A stretch of 39,095 nucleotides of DNA from SHYQ01 sp041674525 (GCA_041674525.1 JBAYVN010000016.1:1-39095); one strand, 5' to 3'. Positions 8,066 through 16,966 are shown, numbered from the stretch's first letter. Numbers and translations are program-made. The notes: generated by a model not told the origin, from the letters alone.

Positions 8066-8744
8066 CGGCGTGCGCGCGATCCCGCTGCCGCAGCTTCAGG
8101 TGGTAGGTCATGCTCTGCAGGAAGACCACGGGGTTGATGTGCTTCAACTCCACGTCCTCCGGCACCTGGACGCGCGCCGGGGTGTAGTTCAGGATCGCCC
8201 GCACGCCCCCTCGCACCAGCGTGTCCGCCACCGCCTGCGCCGCGTCGGCCGTGACCGCCACGATGCCGATGTCCACCGGCGCGCGGCGCAGGTCGGCCTC
8301 CAGCCGCGCAGCATCGAAGATCTCGGCGCCGTCCAGCGTGGTCCCCACGATCCCCGGCGCCGTGTCGTAACGGCCCACGATGTCGAAGCCCTGACCCTCG
8401 AACCCCGGGTAGGACGAGATCGCGCGGCCCAGGCGGCCGATGCCGACGACCACCACCCGCCAGCGGCGGTCCAGGCCGAGGATGAAGCGCAGCTCCTCGG
8501 CGAGACGGGGCACGGAGTAGCCTCGTCCTTGCTTGCCGAACCGACCGAAGTACGACAGGTCCTTGCGGATCTGAGCCGGCGTCACGCCCAGCTCGTCGCC
8601 GAGCTCCTGGGAGGAGATGACGGAGCGACCCTCGTTCTCCAGTCGCGACAGCAGCCGGTAGTACACCGGGAGGCGGTCGATCACGACATCAGGGATCTCG
8701 ATCGGCAAGGCCCCGCCTCTGATCCGCGCCTGGGGCGTTCGCAC
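8061..8744 (-). CDS. rex: Redox-sensing transcriptional repressor Rex
   Basis: A DNA-binding repressor that senses the NADH/NAD+ ratio and controls respiratory and fermentative genes. 227 residues. The winged helix spans about residues 20-80 and includes SSQELGDELGVTPAQIRKDL and SYFGRFGKQGRGY, which are Rex signatures. The Rossmann fold begins VVVVGIGRLGRA (glycines 101, 103 and 106). Asp127 in VGRYDTAP is placed to hold the adenine ribose. The C-terminal swapped helix is present (FLQSMTYHLKLRQ). The start is GTG at 8744; a TTG at 8708 with AGAGGCGGGG upstream is an alternative that would remove 12 residues. Confidence 0.93.
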   Translation of the reverse strand: MRTPQARIRGGALPIEIPDVVIDRLPVYYRLLSRLENEGRSVISSQELGDELGVTPAQIRKDLSYFGRFGKQGRGYSVPRLAEELRFILGLDRRWRVVVVGIGRLGRAISSYPGFEGQGFDIVGRYDTAPGIVGTTLDGAEIFDAARLEADLRRAPVDIGIVAVTADAAQAVADTLVRGGVRAILNYTPARVQVPEDVELKHINPVVFLQSMTYHLKLRQRDRAHAE

Positions 8745-8767
8745 CCCGTTCGGCCGCGCACGAATCG

Positions 8768-8794
8768 ATCATACCGTCCACGAGGGTGCGCGCA
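8768..8794 (-). promoter_or_regulatory. Candidate promoter for rex
   Basis: On the minus strand TATGAT at 8773-8768 is a good -10 box, and TTGCGC at 8794-8789 is a weak -35 at 15-bp spacing. GTGAAATTGCG just upstream overlaps this region and contains a half-site resembling the Rex operator (TTGTGAA...TTCACAA), so autoregulation is possible but only one half-site is visible. Confidence 0.35.
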
Positions 8795-8897
8795 ATTTCA
8801 CTCTGACGCCCGCGGTAAGGCTGCCGGCCTCGATCTTTCAGGGTGATTGCAGCCCCGCATGTTGCGCGGGCGAGCGGCGTTCCGCGCGCGGGATCGC

Positions 8898-9386
8898 CTA
8901 CCGGGCGCGGCGCCTCAGCAGCAGGCGCCACGCCGCGCCGCCGGCGAGGAAGCCGGCGATCGCGCCGATCACGTCGAACCCCACGTCGGACAGCGATGCG
9001 GTCCGCGTCTCCGTGAACGTCTGGGCGAGCTCCGTCAGTCCGCCGAAGAGCCACAGCGCGAGCATGTACGTCAGCAGCGTCCGCTGCGGCGCACGCCGCG
9101 CCGCGTCGCTGGTGGCGTACCAGAGCGCCGCCGAGGCTCCCAGGAGCGCGAACAGCGCGGCGTGCCCGGCGTCCTCCTCGTCCTGGTCGGTCCAGCGCGG
9201 TGCCGGCGCTGGGGAGGCTGCCGGGGCCGCTGCCGGGGCAGCCACCGGCGCCGTCGCCGGAGCGTCGACGTGCAGGAGCCTGCTCAGCCGTGGCGGGTCC
9301 GGCGTCAGCATGACGTACAGGATCACCAGCGCAGCCAGCGCCGTGGCAGCCTGCGAGACCCGTCGAAGCGTGCGCCGGTCCATCAT
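8898..9386 (-). CDS. VanZ-like small membrane protein
   Basis: 162 residues from the first of two adjacent ATGs. A hydrophobic N-terminal helix (ATALAALVILYVMLTP) is followed by an Ala/Pro-rich periplasmic loop. Three further segments follow: AALFALLGASAALWY, LTYMLALWLFGGLTELAQ and DVGFDVIGAIAGFLAGGAAW. The pattern TELAQ, then about 10 residues, then D-x-x-x-D-x-x-G-A is typical of VanZ-like proteins (GxxxExxQxFxxxRxxSxxDxxxNxxG). The family is named for a teicoplanin-resistance protein, but most members have no known role. The reading frame continues upstream without a convincing ribosome site, so the start is uncertain. It lies downstream of rex's promoter region, divergent from pabB. Confidence 0.7.
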   Translation of the reverse strand: MMDRRTLRRVSQAATALAALVILYVMLTPDPPRLSRLLHVDAPATAPVAAPAAAPAASPAPAPRWTDQDEEDAGHAALFALLGASAALWYATSDAARRAPQRTLLTYMLALWLFGGLTELAQTFTETRTASLSDVGFDVIGAIAGFLAGGAAWRLLLRRRAR

Positions 9387-9472
9387 CCGAGGGTACAGGT
9401 GCCGCTCGCGCCGCGCGAGGCGGTGCGGCTGCGGGAACCGGTGCCGGGACATCGGGAGGGCTCGGTACAATC

Positions 9473-10939
9473 GTGTGCATGACGTGTCCCCCGGCTGCCC
9501 CGCGGGTGGTGATCGAGCCGTGGCACGGCGCGGGCCCCGCGGCGGCCGCGGCCGCGCTCGCCGGGCGGCCGCGCCTCGCATGGCTCGACTCGTCGCGGAT
9601 CGACTCGCGCTTCGGGCGCTGGTCGATCGTCGCCAGCGACCCGCGCTGGTCGCTGACCGCGTACGGCGCGGACGTGGTGCTGGAGACCGCCGCCGGGCCG
9701 CGGCGGCTCGCGCCCGGCGCGCTCCACGCGCTCTCGCGGGCGATCGAGGCGGAACCGGGCGCGGCGATCCCAGAAGGCGCGCCGCCGCTGCCGTTCGCGG
9801 GGGGTGCGATCGGTGTGCTCGGCTTCGAGCTCGGGCGCGAGGTGGAGCGATTGCCCGCCACGACGCACGACGATGTCGGCACGCCGGATCTCGTGTTCGG
9901 CTGGTACGACGCGGCGCTCGTGTGGGATGGCGTGCGAGGCGAGGGCTGGCTCGCCGGGCGTCTCGACGCCGTGCACGCGTTGCGCGACCGCCTGGGTGCA
10001 CACGCGGCCGCGCCGGCGAGCCCCGCGAGCGCCGGAGTGCTGCGCAGCAACATGTCGCGCGCCACATACCTGCGCGCCGTCGATCGCGCGCGCCGGTACA
10101 TCGAGGCGGGCGACATCTACCAGGTCAACCTGGCGCAGCGCTTCTCCGCGCCCTTCGGTGGCAGCGGCTTCGATCTCTACCGCCGGCTGCGTGTCGTGAG
10201 TCCCGCGCCGTTCGCGGCCTACCTCGACCTGCGTGGCGACTTCGGCGGCGTCGAGGTGCTCTCCTCGTCGCCGGAGCGCTTCCTGCTCGCCGACGGCGAT
10301 CGCCTGGAGACCCGCCCGATCAAGGGCACGCGCCCGCGCGGCGCGACGCCCGAGGAGGATGCCCGGCTGGTGCAGGAGCTGCTGGGCAGCACGAAGGATC
10401 GCGCCGAGCACCTGATGATCGTCGACCTCGAGCGCAACGACCTCGGGCGCGTGGCTGTCACCGGGAGCGTGCGCGTGCCGGAGTTCGCCGTCCTGGAGAC
10501 GTACGCGCAGGTGCATCACCTGACGTCCACCGTGGAGGCGTGGCGCCGGCCGGATGTGGGTCTGGAGGCGCTGCTGCGCGCGACGTTCCCCGGCGGCTCG
10601 ATCTCCGGCGCCCCGAAGATCCGGGCGCTCGAGATCATCGACGAGCTGGAGCCCACCGTGCGCGGAATCTACACGGGCGCAATCGGGTACGTCTCCGCGC
10701 ACGGACGCATCGATCTCAACATCGCGATCCGCACAATCACGCTCGCGGACGGCGCCGCGCATGTGCACGTGGGTGGGGCGATCGTGTACGACTCCGATCC
10801 CGAGGCGGAGTACGCCGAGACCCTGGACAAGGCACGTGGCATGGCGCGCGCCCTGGGCGTCACCCTGCCCGACGAGGCTGGCGCCACCGGCGCGGTCGAG
10901 GAGCCCGGCAGCGCCGCGGCGTCGATCCCGCCGCGATGA
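9473..10939 (+). CDS. pabB: Aminodeoxychorismate synthase component I
   Basis: Converts chorismate, with ammonia from a glutaminase partner, to 4-amino-4-deoxychorismate for folate synthesis. 488 residues from the GTG at 9473, which lies 12 bases after GGGAGGG; an ATG two codons later is also possible. The C-terminal chorismate-binding domain contains RPIKGTRPRG with Lys284. That Lys marks PabB, because anthranilate synthase TrpE has Ala in PIAGT. Other motifs are HLMIVDLERNDLGRV, FPGGSISGAPKIRA and the GGAIVYDSDP segment. The gene overlaps pabC by ATGA. No glutaminase (pabA) gene is present in the window. Confidence 0.9.
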   Translation: MCMTCPPAAPRVVIEPWHGAGPAAAAAALAGRPRLAWLDSSRIDSRFGRWSIVASDPRWSLTAYGADVVLETAAGPRRLAPGALHALSRAIEAEPGAAIPEGAPPLPFAGGAIGVLGFELGREVERLPATTHDDVGTPDLVFGWYDAALVWDGVRGEGWLAGRLDAVHALRDRLGAHAAAPASPASAGVLRSNMSRATYLRAVDRARRYIEAGDIYQVNLAQRFSAPFGGSGFDLYRRLRVVSPAPFAAYLDLRGDFGGVEVLSSSPERFLLADGDRLETRPIKGTRPRGATPEEDARLVQELLGSTKDRAEHLMIVDLERNDLGRVAVTGSVRVPEFAVLETYAQVHHLTSTVEAWRRPDVGLEALLRATFPGGSISGAPKIRALEIIDELEPTVRGIYTGAIGYVSAHGRIDLNIAIRTITLADGAAHVHVGGAIVYDSDPEAEYAETLDKARGMARALGVTLPDEAGATGAVEEPGSAAASIPPR

Positions 10940-11793
10940 CCGGGTACGCCTGGATCGACGGTGCCGTCGTCCCCCGGGACGAGGCACGCATCTCCATTGA
11001 CGACTTCGCCGTGCGCTATGGCGCGGCCTGCTTCGAAACCATGCTCGCGCGCGGCGGGCGCGTGTTTCGCGTCGAGGCGCACCTCGATCGGCTCGAGGCG
11101 GGGCTGCGCGGGATGGGAGTCGCGCCTCCGCCGCGCGCGAGCACGGTCGCCGCAATCGAGGAGACGCTGCGCGCGAACGGCCTGCCTGACGCCAGCGTCC
11201 GTCTCACCGTGACCGCGGGGAGCGGACGCTCCCCCGACCTGCGCGCCGCGCGCGCGCCGTGCGTCATCGTCACCGCCGACCCGCCCCCCGCACGCCCCGC
11301 CCCGCCGCGGCTCCAGGTGGCCACCGCACGCATCGATGCGCGCCGCCCGCTGGCAGGGGCGAAGTCGGGGCAGTTCCTGACGTACCTGCTCGCCCGTGCC
11401 GAGGTGCGCGACGCGGGCGCGGACGATGCGCTGCTGCTGAACCATGACGGTGCCGTGGTGGAGGCGGCGGCCGCGAACATCTTCATCCTGCGCGATGGCG
11501 GCCTGGAGACCCCGCCGATCGCAGATGGTCCGCTGCCCGGCATCACGCGCGCGGCGCTGATCGAGGTCGCGCGATCCCTCGGCGTGCCCGTGATGGAGCG
11601 GACGCTGCGCGTGCCTGATCTCGCGCGAGCCGCGGCGATCCTGCTCACGAGCAGCATCGCCGGTATCGTCCCGGCAGCGTCGCTGGTGGCGGCACCGGGG
11701 GTCTCCGGGGCGGCAGGCCTCGATTGGCGGGCGCCGATGGCGCCGCCATCGCTGATCGGGCGGTTAATCGCGGGATACGAGGCGTTGCTGTAG
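10936..11793 (+). CDS. pabC: Aminodeoxychorismate lyase, class IV PLP enzyme
   Basis: Releases pyruvate from aminodeoxychorismate to give p-aminobenzoate. 285 residues. Fold-type IV features: DDFAVRYGAACFETMLARGG near the N-terminus, Lys143 in LAGAKSGQFLTYLLARAEV as the Schiff-base lysine, and VVEAAAANIFIL with the conserved Glu and Asn. The ATG overlaps the pabB stop (ATGA), so the two are translationally coupled. Class IV enzymes also include branched-chain and D-amino-acid aminotransferases; the coupling to PabB favours PabC. The C-terminal TSSIAGIVPAASL fits the family's substrate-loop region. Confidence 0.85.
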   Translation: MTGYAWIDGAVVPRDEARISIDDFAVRYGAACFETMLARGGRVFRVEAHLDRLEAGLRGMGVAPPPRASTVAAIEETLRANGLPDASVRLTVTAGSGRSPDLRAARAPCVIVTADPPPARPAPPRLQVATARIDARRPLAGAKSGQFLTYLLARAEVRDAGADDALLLNHDGAVVEAAAANIFILRDGGLETPPIADGPLPGITRAALIEVARSLGVPVMERTLRVPDLARAAAILLTSSIAGIVPAASLVAAPGVSGAAGLDWRAPMAPPSLIGRLIAGYEALL

Positions 11794-12123
11794 GGGTTAC
11801 TCCCGACGACGGGGCGCGCAAAAGTAGGAGAATCGTCAGAGTGAGGTTCCACGGGAAGTCTGAAAGCATTCGAGGAGCGGTCTGAGCGATCCGCCCGGGT
11901 GGCCTGAACGCGGCCCGGACGATCGGAGTGACCTGACGGAACTGATGTCTCTGACGCGATCTTCACTGCTTCCTCACGCCGCAGTCATCTTCCCGGGGGC
12001 TGACGCGAGGTAGGGTTCACATCAGGAAACCGTCCGCCCGTTCCTTGACGGGATCAGGAGGGCGGCAGCACCCGGTCAGGATCGCGGCGCCAGTTCAACT
12101 GACGCGTTGTTGAGGAAGAGCCG
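11794..12123. other. 330-bp intergenic region before the response regulator
   Basis: I see no credible gene here. The sequence is less GC-rich than its surroundings and contains many CTGA/CTGAC words on the plus strand in the middle part. TTGACG at about 12045 could be a -35 element, but no clear -10 follows at 16-18 bases. The ribosome site GAGGAAG is seven bases before the ATG at 12124. The region probably carries the regulator's promoter. Confidence 0.4.
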
Positions 12124-12903
12124 ATGGCGACCCAGTACCAGTCAGCCCCGCGTACCGCCCTGCGCAACACCCCCGTCCGCCCGGCGAATCCCGCGCGGCA
12201 GTGGGCCAGCACCGTCGCCGAGGAGCCCGCGCAGATCCTCGTCGTCGACGATGAGCCGATCGTCCGCGAGACGCTCTCGCTCGCGCTCCAGTCCAGCGGC
12301 GACCAGGTGCTGGCGGTCGATTCCGGCGAGTCGGCGCTGGCGATCCTTGGGAGTGGCATCTTCGACCTGGTGATCCTCGATGTGGGCCTGCCGGGCATCT
12401 CCGGCTTCGAGACGCTGCGGCAGATCCGCGCTCGGAGCGACGTGCCCGTGATCATGGTCACCGCGGCCGGCACGCTCACGGAGCGGGTCGCGGGCTTCGA
12501 CCTCGGAGCAGACGACTACCTCATCAAGCCGCTGGAGATCCCGGAGCTCAGCCGCCGCGTCCGCGCGATCCTGCGCCGCAGTCGCGGTACCGGGACTCGC
12601 ACCGAGGACCAGCTCATCGGCCCGGACGGCATCGTCATGCGACTGCGCTCGCACGCGGTCCACGTGGGCACGCAGGAGGTGACGCTCACCCCCAAGGAGT
12701 TCGCCGTGCTCCGGCTCCTGCTGGAGCACCGGGGCGAGGTGATCAACCCGGACGAGCTCTCCGTGAAGATCTGGGGCTACGAAACGTTCGGGTCGCGCAA
12801 CTTCGTGGAGGCGCACGTCTCCCGGCTGCGTTCGAAGCTGACCAGGGCGGGCGCAGGCGACGTGGTGACAACGATGCGCGGCGTCGGCTACCTGATCCGC
12901 TGA
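12124..12903 (+). CDS. OmpR/PhoB-family response regulator (orphan)
   Basis: A DNA-binding two-component output protein, 259 residues. A 35-residue polar N-terminal extension precedes the receiver domain (ILVVDDEPIVRETL, acidic Asp42-Asp43). The predicted phosphoacceptor is Asp86 in VILDVGLPG; Thr113 and Lys135 complete the active site. The C-terminal winged helix (about 165-259) contains LTPKEFAVLRLLLEHRGEV, the recognition region RNFVEAHVSRLRSKL and the closing TMRGVGYLIR, all typical of OmpR/PhoB. No histidine kinase lies beside it, so its partner and targets cannot be read from context. A clear ribosome site supports the ATG and hence the extension. Confidence 0.9.
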   Translation: MATQYQSAPRTALRNTPVRPANPARQWASTVAEEPAQILVVDDEPIVRETLSLALQSSGDQVLAVDSGESALAILGSGIFDLVILDVGLPGISGFETLRQIRARSDVPVIMVTAAGTLTERVAGFDLGADDYLIKPLEIPELSRRVRAILRRSRGTGTRTEDQLIGPDGIVMRLRSHAVHVGTQEVTLTPKEFAVLRLLLEHRGEVINPDELSVKIWGYETFGSRNFVEAHVSRLRSKLTRAGAGDVVTTMRGVGYLIR

Positions 12904-12926
12904 TCCGCCCGGGCGCGAGGTGGTCG

Positions 12927-13859
12927 CTACGTCCCGGACGTGGCATCGACCTCGTCGGGCATGCGGAACTCCAGCGTCTCCTCGGCGACCACCACCGGCT
13001 CGACGCGCGTCACACCGCGCGCGCGGAGTTCGTCGATGATCGGCTGGAGGAGCGTGTCCGGCACGGACGCGCCCGCGGTCAGCCCGACCACGCCGACTCC
13101 CTCGTACCAGGCGGGGTCGATCTCCTCGATGCCGTCCACGCGGTAAGCCGGGGTGCCCGTGGCCGCGGCCACCTCGCGGAGGCGCACGGAGTTGCTGGAG
13201 TTGCGCGACCCGATGACGATCACCAGGTCCGCGCGTTCCGCGATCACCTTCACGGCGGCCTGCCGGTTCGTGGTCGCGTAGCAGATGTCGTTGCGCACCT
13301 CCGCGTCCGGGTAGCGCGCGCGGATCGCGTCGATGGTCGCCGCGGTGTCGTCCACGGAGAGCGTGGTCTGCGTCACCACGAAGATCGGGCGATCGCCTCC
13401 GCGCAGCGCCTGCACATCCGCGGGCGCGTCCACCACGCGCGTGCGCTCCGGGGCCTCGCCCTTCGTCCCCTCCACCTCGTCGTGGCCCTCGTGTCCGACG
13501 AGGAGCACATCGAAGCCGTCGCGCGCGGCCTTCTTCGTCTCCAGGTGCACCTTGGTCACCAGCGGGCAGGTCGCGTCGATGATGCGGAGACCGCGCTCGC
13601 GGGCCTCCGCCACCACGGCCGGCGAGACGCCGTGTGCGGAGAAGACGATGCGCCCGCCGGGCGGCACCTCCGCCACGCGCTCCACGAAGATCGCGCCGCG
13701 GCTGCGGAAGTCGTCCACCACGTAGCGGTTGTGCACGATCTCATGGAACGCGTAGACCGGCTCGCTGGAACCCGCCAGCACCTGGTCGAGCACGTTGATC
13801 GCCCGGACGACGCCCGCGCAGAAGCCTCGAGGCTCCGCGAGCAGCACGGTGTGTGGCAT
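12927..13859 (-). CDS. ispH: 4-hydroxy-3-methylbut-2-enyl diphosphate reductase (IspH/LytB)
   Basis: The last enzyme of the MEP isoprenoid pathway; it makes IPP and DMAPP using a [4Fe-4S] cluster. 310 residues. The three cluster cysteines are Cys14 (RGFCAGVVRAI), Cys98 (DATCPLV) and Cys193 (NDICYATTNRQ). Substrate residues are visible in FHEIVHNRYVV, VFSAHGVSP, GHEGHDEVEG, VTQTTLS, SRNSSNSVRL and TAGASVPDTL. The frame is open upstream, but the IspH homology begins at MPHTVLLAEPRGFCAG, so the ATG at 13859 is the start. It is the last gene of a long minus-strand run, 101 bases after the lamin-tail gene. Confidence 0.96.
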   Translation of the reverse strand: MPHTVLLAEPRGFCAGVVRAINVLDQVLAGSSEPVYAFHEIVHNRYVVDDFRSRGAIFVERVAEVPPGGRIVFSAHGVSPAVVAEARERGLRIIDATCPLVTKVHLETKKAARDGFDVLLVGHEGHDEVEGTKGEAPERTRVVDAPADVQALRGGDRPIFVVTQTTLSVDDTAATIDAIRARYPDAEVRNDICYATTNRQAAVKVIAERADLVIVIGSRNSSNSVRLREVAAATGTPAYRVDGIEEIDPAWYEGVGVVGLTAGASVPDTLLQPIIDELRARGVTRVEPVVVAEETLEFRMPDEVDATSGT

Positions 13860-13960
13860 GGGTGGGCCTTTCGTCCCACCATCGTACCAACGGGTGCCCG
13901 GTCCATCGCCCCGCCTCGCGCCGCACCTCCCACGAGGCCCGCGGCGCGCTGCCCCGGCGA

Positions 13961-16042
13961 CTACCCCGAGCGGCGCGAAGCCGCGAACGCCGACATGCGC
14001 TGCGCGGCCACGCCCCCCAGCAGCCCCGCGCCCAGCGACAGCAGCGCCACCCACGTCCCGGCCGCCCCGGTCATCCCGGACGCGCCCTCGCGCGGGGCGG
14101 CGACCTGCGGCGTCGCGGTGGCCGTGGCCGCCCGCCCCCGCCCTGGCACCGGGTGGTCGACGATCACCGCCTCGCGGTAGCTGCCGTCCGGGGCGAAGCG
14201 GCGCTCGATTGCGCGCCCGGTGCCGGGCGCCGGGATCCGCGCGCCGCCGAGGTACGTCGTGTCGTCGCCGTACGAGAAGGCGTCCACCTGCCGCCCGTCC
14301 GTGCCCACCAGCACCAGCCGGTCGCCGCTGTTCCCGAGCCCGTTGCCGATCGCCAGCGGCACCCGGAACGCCGCGACTCCCGGCACCTCCGCCAGCCGCG
14401 CGGTGATCACCAGTGAGCCCCCCGCGGGGATGACCAGCGCGGGGAGGGTCACGGACCCGCTGTTGTCGCGCAGGGTCATCCCCTCGACGGAGGCGGCAGT
14501 GGTCCCGAAGTTCCCGACCTCCACCCACTCGTACTCGGCGTCGATGCCGGGCATCTCCGGATCCGGCAGGACCTGGGTGATGCGGAGGACGCGCTGTGCC
14601 TCGGCGACTCCGGGCGCTACGACGCTCTCTGCGGTCAGCCCGGGCGTTCCGCCGGCCGCGGCCGTGGGCGCGCCCGTCGGGCGAGGCGCACTCCCCGCAC
14701 GCGCGCTTCCCGGCGTCGCACTCCCCGGTGCCTCCGCAGCCGACTGGAACGCTCCGGGGACGATGGCGCCCGCGCCGACCTCGGGCGGCAGGTCGGGGTG
14801 CGGTGCCTGCGCCTCGCGCGGGGTGCGCGGTGGCCCGGCGGCCTGCTCCGGCGCATCGATCACTCCGAACGAGACATCGTCGATGAGGAGCCACGCGCCC
14901 GAGCCGTCCTCTGTGCTCAGCAGCAGGAGGCGTACGGTGGCGCTGGCGGCGGTCGGGGGCGCCTGGATCGCCCCCGTGCCCACCACCTGGTAGCGCGGCG
15001 TCGCCGCGCCGTCCGTGTGGGCATCGACGGCGAGCGAATCCTCCGTCGATAAGGCGGAGCCGCCCGAGGTGTGCCACGTCACGCGCACCCACCCGGCGGT
15101 CACGTTGCCCTTCGTGCTCAGCAGCGCGCTCGCCTGGTACCAGGTCCCGGGGCGCACGTCGCCCACCGCCTGCTCTGCCCAGGCCAGGCCCGCGCCCGGC
15201 GTGTGCAGCACCATGGACGGTCCCGCGCCGGGGATCCACTCCTCCGTCCAGGCGCGCCCCTCCACCACGGTCCAGCCGTTCAGGTTGCTGTCGAAGCTCG
15301 TGTTGGTCATGCGCCCGGCGAGCGCGGCCGGGCGCGGGACAGTTGGAGTGCGCTGTGGGGGCGGGGTGCGCTGCGCAACCGGTGTGCTCACGCGGACGGG
15401 CGTTGCGGTCGGGGTGCTTCGGGCCGGCGTGGGTGCGGGCGCGGCGGGGGCGTCCGAGCCGGAGTCGTCCTCGGGAGGAGCGGCCGGTGCGGCGGGTGCG
15501 GGCGGAAGCGTCTCGGCGATCGCGACATCGTCGATCGAGAGGCGCGCCCCGGCGGCCGTGGCCGCGCCGCTGACCACCACCAGGGCGTACTGCGTGCCCG
15601 GCGGCGCCGTCACCGGTGCAGCCGTGATGGTGACATAACCAGTGGTCGGCCCGGCGCGGGTCGCCGCGTTCGAGGCGAGCGCGACACCGGAGTCGTCCAC
15701 GAGGTCGATGCGCGCGGTGACAGCCGACATCGTCGCCGCGGGGATGCGCACGGCGATCGACAGCGAGTAGCGCCGCCCCGGGACGGCCGGCGTCAGCCAG
15801 TACTGCGTGCGGACCGTCACCGTTCCGGATGCGCTCGACTGCAGGTGCCCGGCCGCCGCGCCGCCGTTCACCGGCTGCTCCGCGCCGATGGTGAACGTGC
15901 CGCCGTCGGCGGGGGCCCACCCGGCGGCACCGCCCTCGAAGTCGCCGTTCGACGGCGAGGAGGCGGCGCCCGCGGGGGGAGGGCGAAGGGCGCCAGCACC
16001 CGCGATCAACACCACGCAGCACAGGAGAGCCGCCCGGCGCAT
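13961..16042 (-). CDS. Secreted, C-terminally anchored lamin-tail-domain protein
   Basis: 693 residues; no single family covers it. The start at 16042 has AGGTGGAG upstream and opens a signal peptide (MRRAALLCCVVLIAGAGALR). Modules in order: a jelly-roll, carbohydrate-binding-like domain at about 30-180 (SNGDFEGGAAGWAP ... RLSIDDVAI); a Pro/Thr/Ala linker to about 240; a second similar domain at about 240-400 (NTSFDSNLNGWTVVEG ... WLLIDDVSFG); another linker; a lamin-tail domain at about 490-620 (ITQVLPDPEMPGIDAEYEWV, then VSVEGMTLRDNSGSVTL and GDRLVLVGTDGRQVDAFSYG). It ends with a hydrophobic helix (WVALLSLGAGLLGGVAA) and a short basic tail. A surface-displayed binding protein is the likely role. 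The ligand is unknown. Confidence 0.7.
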   Translation of the reverse strand: MRRAALLCCVVLIAGAGALRPPPAGAASSPSNGDFEGGAAGWAPADGGTFTIGAEQPVNGGAAAGHLQSSASGTVTVRTQYWLTPAVPGRRYSLSIAVRIPAATMSAVTARIDLVDDSGVALASNAATRAGPTTGYVTITAAPVTAPPGTQYALVVVSGAATAAGARLSIDDVAIAETLPPAPAAPAAPPEDDSGSDAPAAPAPTPARSTPTATPVRVSTPVAQRTPPPQRTPTVPRPAALAGRMTNTSFDSNLNGWTVVEGRAWTEEWIPGAGPSMVLHTPGAGLAWAEQAVGDVRPGTWYQASALLSTKGNVTAGWVRVTWHTSGGSALSTEDSLAVDAHTDGAATPRYQVVGTGAIQAPPTAASATVRLLLLSTEDGSGAWLLIDDVSFGVIDAPEQAAGPPRTPREAQAPHPDLPPEVGAGAIVPGAFQSAAEAPGSATPGSARAGSAPRPTGAPTAAAGGTPGLTAESVVAPGVAEAQRVLRITQVLPDPEMPGIDAEYEWVEVGNFGTTAASVEGMTLRDNSGSVTLPALVIPAGGSLVITARLAEVPGVAAFRVPLAIGNGLGNSGDRLVLVGTDGRQVDAFSYGDDTTYLGGARIPAPGTGRAIERRFAPDGSYREAVIVDHPVPGRGRAATATATPQVAAPREGASGMTGAAGTWVALLSLGAGLLGGVAAQRMSAFAASRRSG

Positions 16043-16138
16043 CCCCCACTCCACCTGCCGGCGAGCTTCGCTGACGGCCGGCTGACGCAACCTAGCACAG
16101 TGGGGCGGGTCGCGGATCGTTCGTGCGAGCAGTGCGGG

Positions 16139-16960
16139 TCAGATCATCGGCCAGGGGACGCAGCGATAGTCGGTGTACATCTCCGGGAGCACGGGGTGCT
16201 CCAGCAGCGCCTCGCAGCGGCGGAGCAGTGCGGCGACCTCGCGGGCCGCGATCCGCGTGCGCAGGGCCCCCGCCGAGGTGTCGTCGTCCGCCGCGAGGAG
16301 CGCGTGCACGCGGGCGATGTCGGCGACCCAGGCTCGCGGAAGCTCCGTGCCGGCGTAGTCCCAGATCACCGTGCGGAGCTTGCGCTGGGCGTGGAAGCAG
16401 AGCCCGTTGTCGATTCCCCAGACGTGCCCCCCGACGTCCAGCAGCAGGTGCCCCGCCTTCCGGTCGGCGTTGTTCGCCAGGAGGTCGAAGACGGCGACGC
16501 GCACCAGCTGCTCGTCCAGGTCGTCGTGCTCGCGCAGCACGAAGTAGTGCTCGCGCGGGTCGTGCGGGATGAAGAGCTGCATGGAGCCCACTCCGTGCGG
16601 TCCGGCGCGCTCCACCGTGGTGGGCACGAGGCCCCAGCCGAGGAGCCGCGAGAGCTCGAACGCCGCGATCTCGCGCTCGTACAGCCCGTCGGGGAAGTCG
16701 CGCAGCGGCTGCTCGCCGCGGCGGGGCTTGTATACGCCCGTTCCCTCGCCGAGCTCGGGGTGCGCGAGGCGGGCCATGAACACATAGTTCGACGAGTTGT
16801 AGACGAGCTGGATCTCGCGGATCTCGGCCTCTCGCAGGGCATCCTCGGCGCGGGGATCGCCGGGGTCCCAGGCCGGGAGAGCCGCGCCGTGCGGCTCGTC
16901 GTCCTGCGTCTCGTCCTGCGCATCATCCAGCGCATCGTCGCGGATGTTGTCCGTCGTCAT
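16139..16960 (-). CDS. SCO1664-like protein with PI3/4-kinase-related fold
   Basis: 273 residues from the ATG at 16960. After an acidic tail (DDALDDAQDETQDDEPHG) come VYNSSNYVFMARL, GTGVYKPRRGEQPLRDFP (candidate ATP-binding Lys), LYEREIAAFELSRLLGWGLV, FDLLANNADRKAGHLLLD and WGIDNGLCFHAQRKLRT. NNADRK-x-x-H and IDNGLCFH resemble the catalytic and metal loops of phosphatidylinositol 3/4-kinase-type folds. Actinobacterial SCO1664-family proteins have this make-up and have no established substrate. It lies between the DehI-like gene and the lamin-tail gene on one strand. No ribosome site is visible, and TACAAT lies seven bases before the ATG, so a leaderless transcript is possible. Confidence 0.65.
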   Translation of the reverse strand: MTTDNIRDDALDDAQDETQDDEPHGAALPAWDPGDPRAEDALREAEIREIQLVYNSSNYVFMARLAHPELGEGTGVYKPRRGEQPLRDFPDGLYEREIAAFELSRLLGWGLVPTTVERAGPHGVGSMQLFIPHDPREHYFVLREHDDLDEQLVRVAVFDLLANNADRKAGHLLLDVGGHVWGIDNGLCFHAQRKLRTVIWDYAGTELPRAWVADIARVHALLAADDDTSAGALRTRIAAREVAALLRRCEALLEHPVLPEMYTDYRCVPWPMI

Positions 16961-16966
16961 GCCGTC

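Noticed and set aside
9013..10935. The long open frame upstream of and in frame with pabC
   Set aside because: It overlaps pabB in another frame and is Arg/Ala-rich; the ATG at 10936, overlapping the pabB stop, is the natural start.
12927..16049. A 1040-codon open frame fused upstream of ispH
   Set aside because: Only the last 310 codons match IspH; the rest is Arg/Gly-rich frame-shifted translation of the lamin-tail gene on the same strand.
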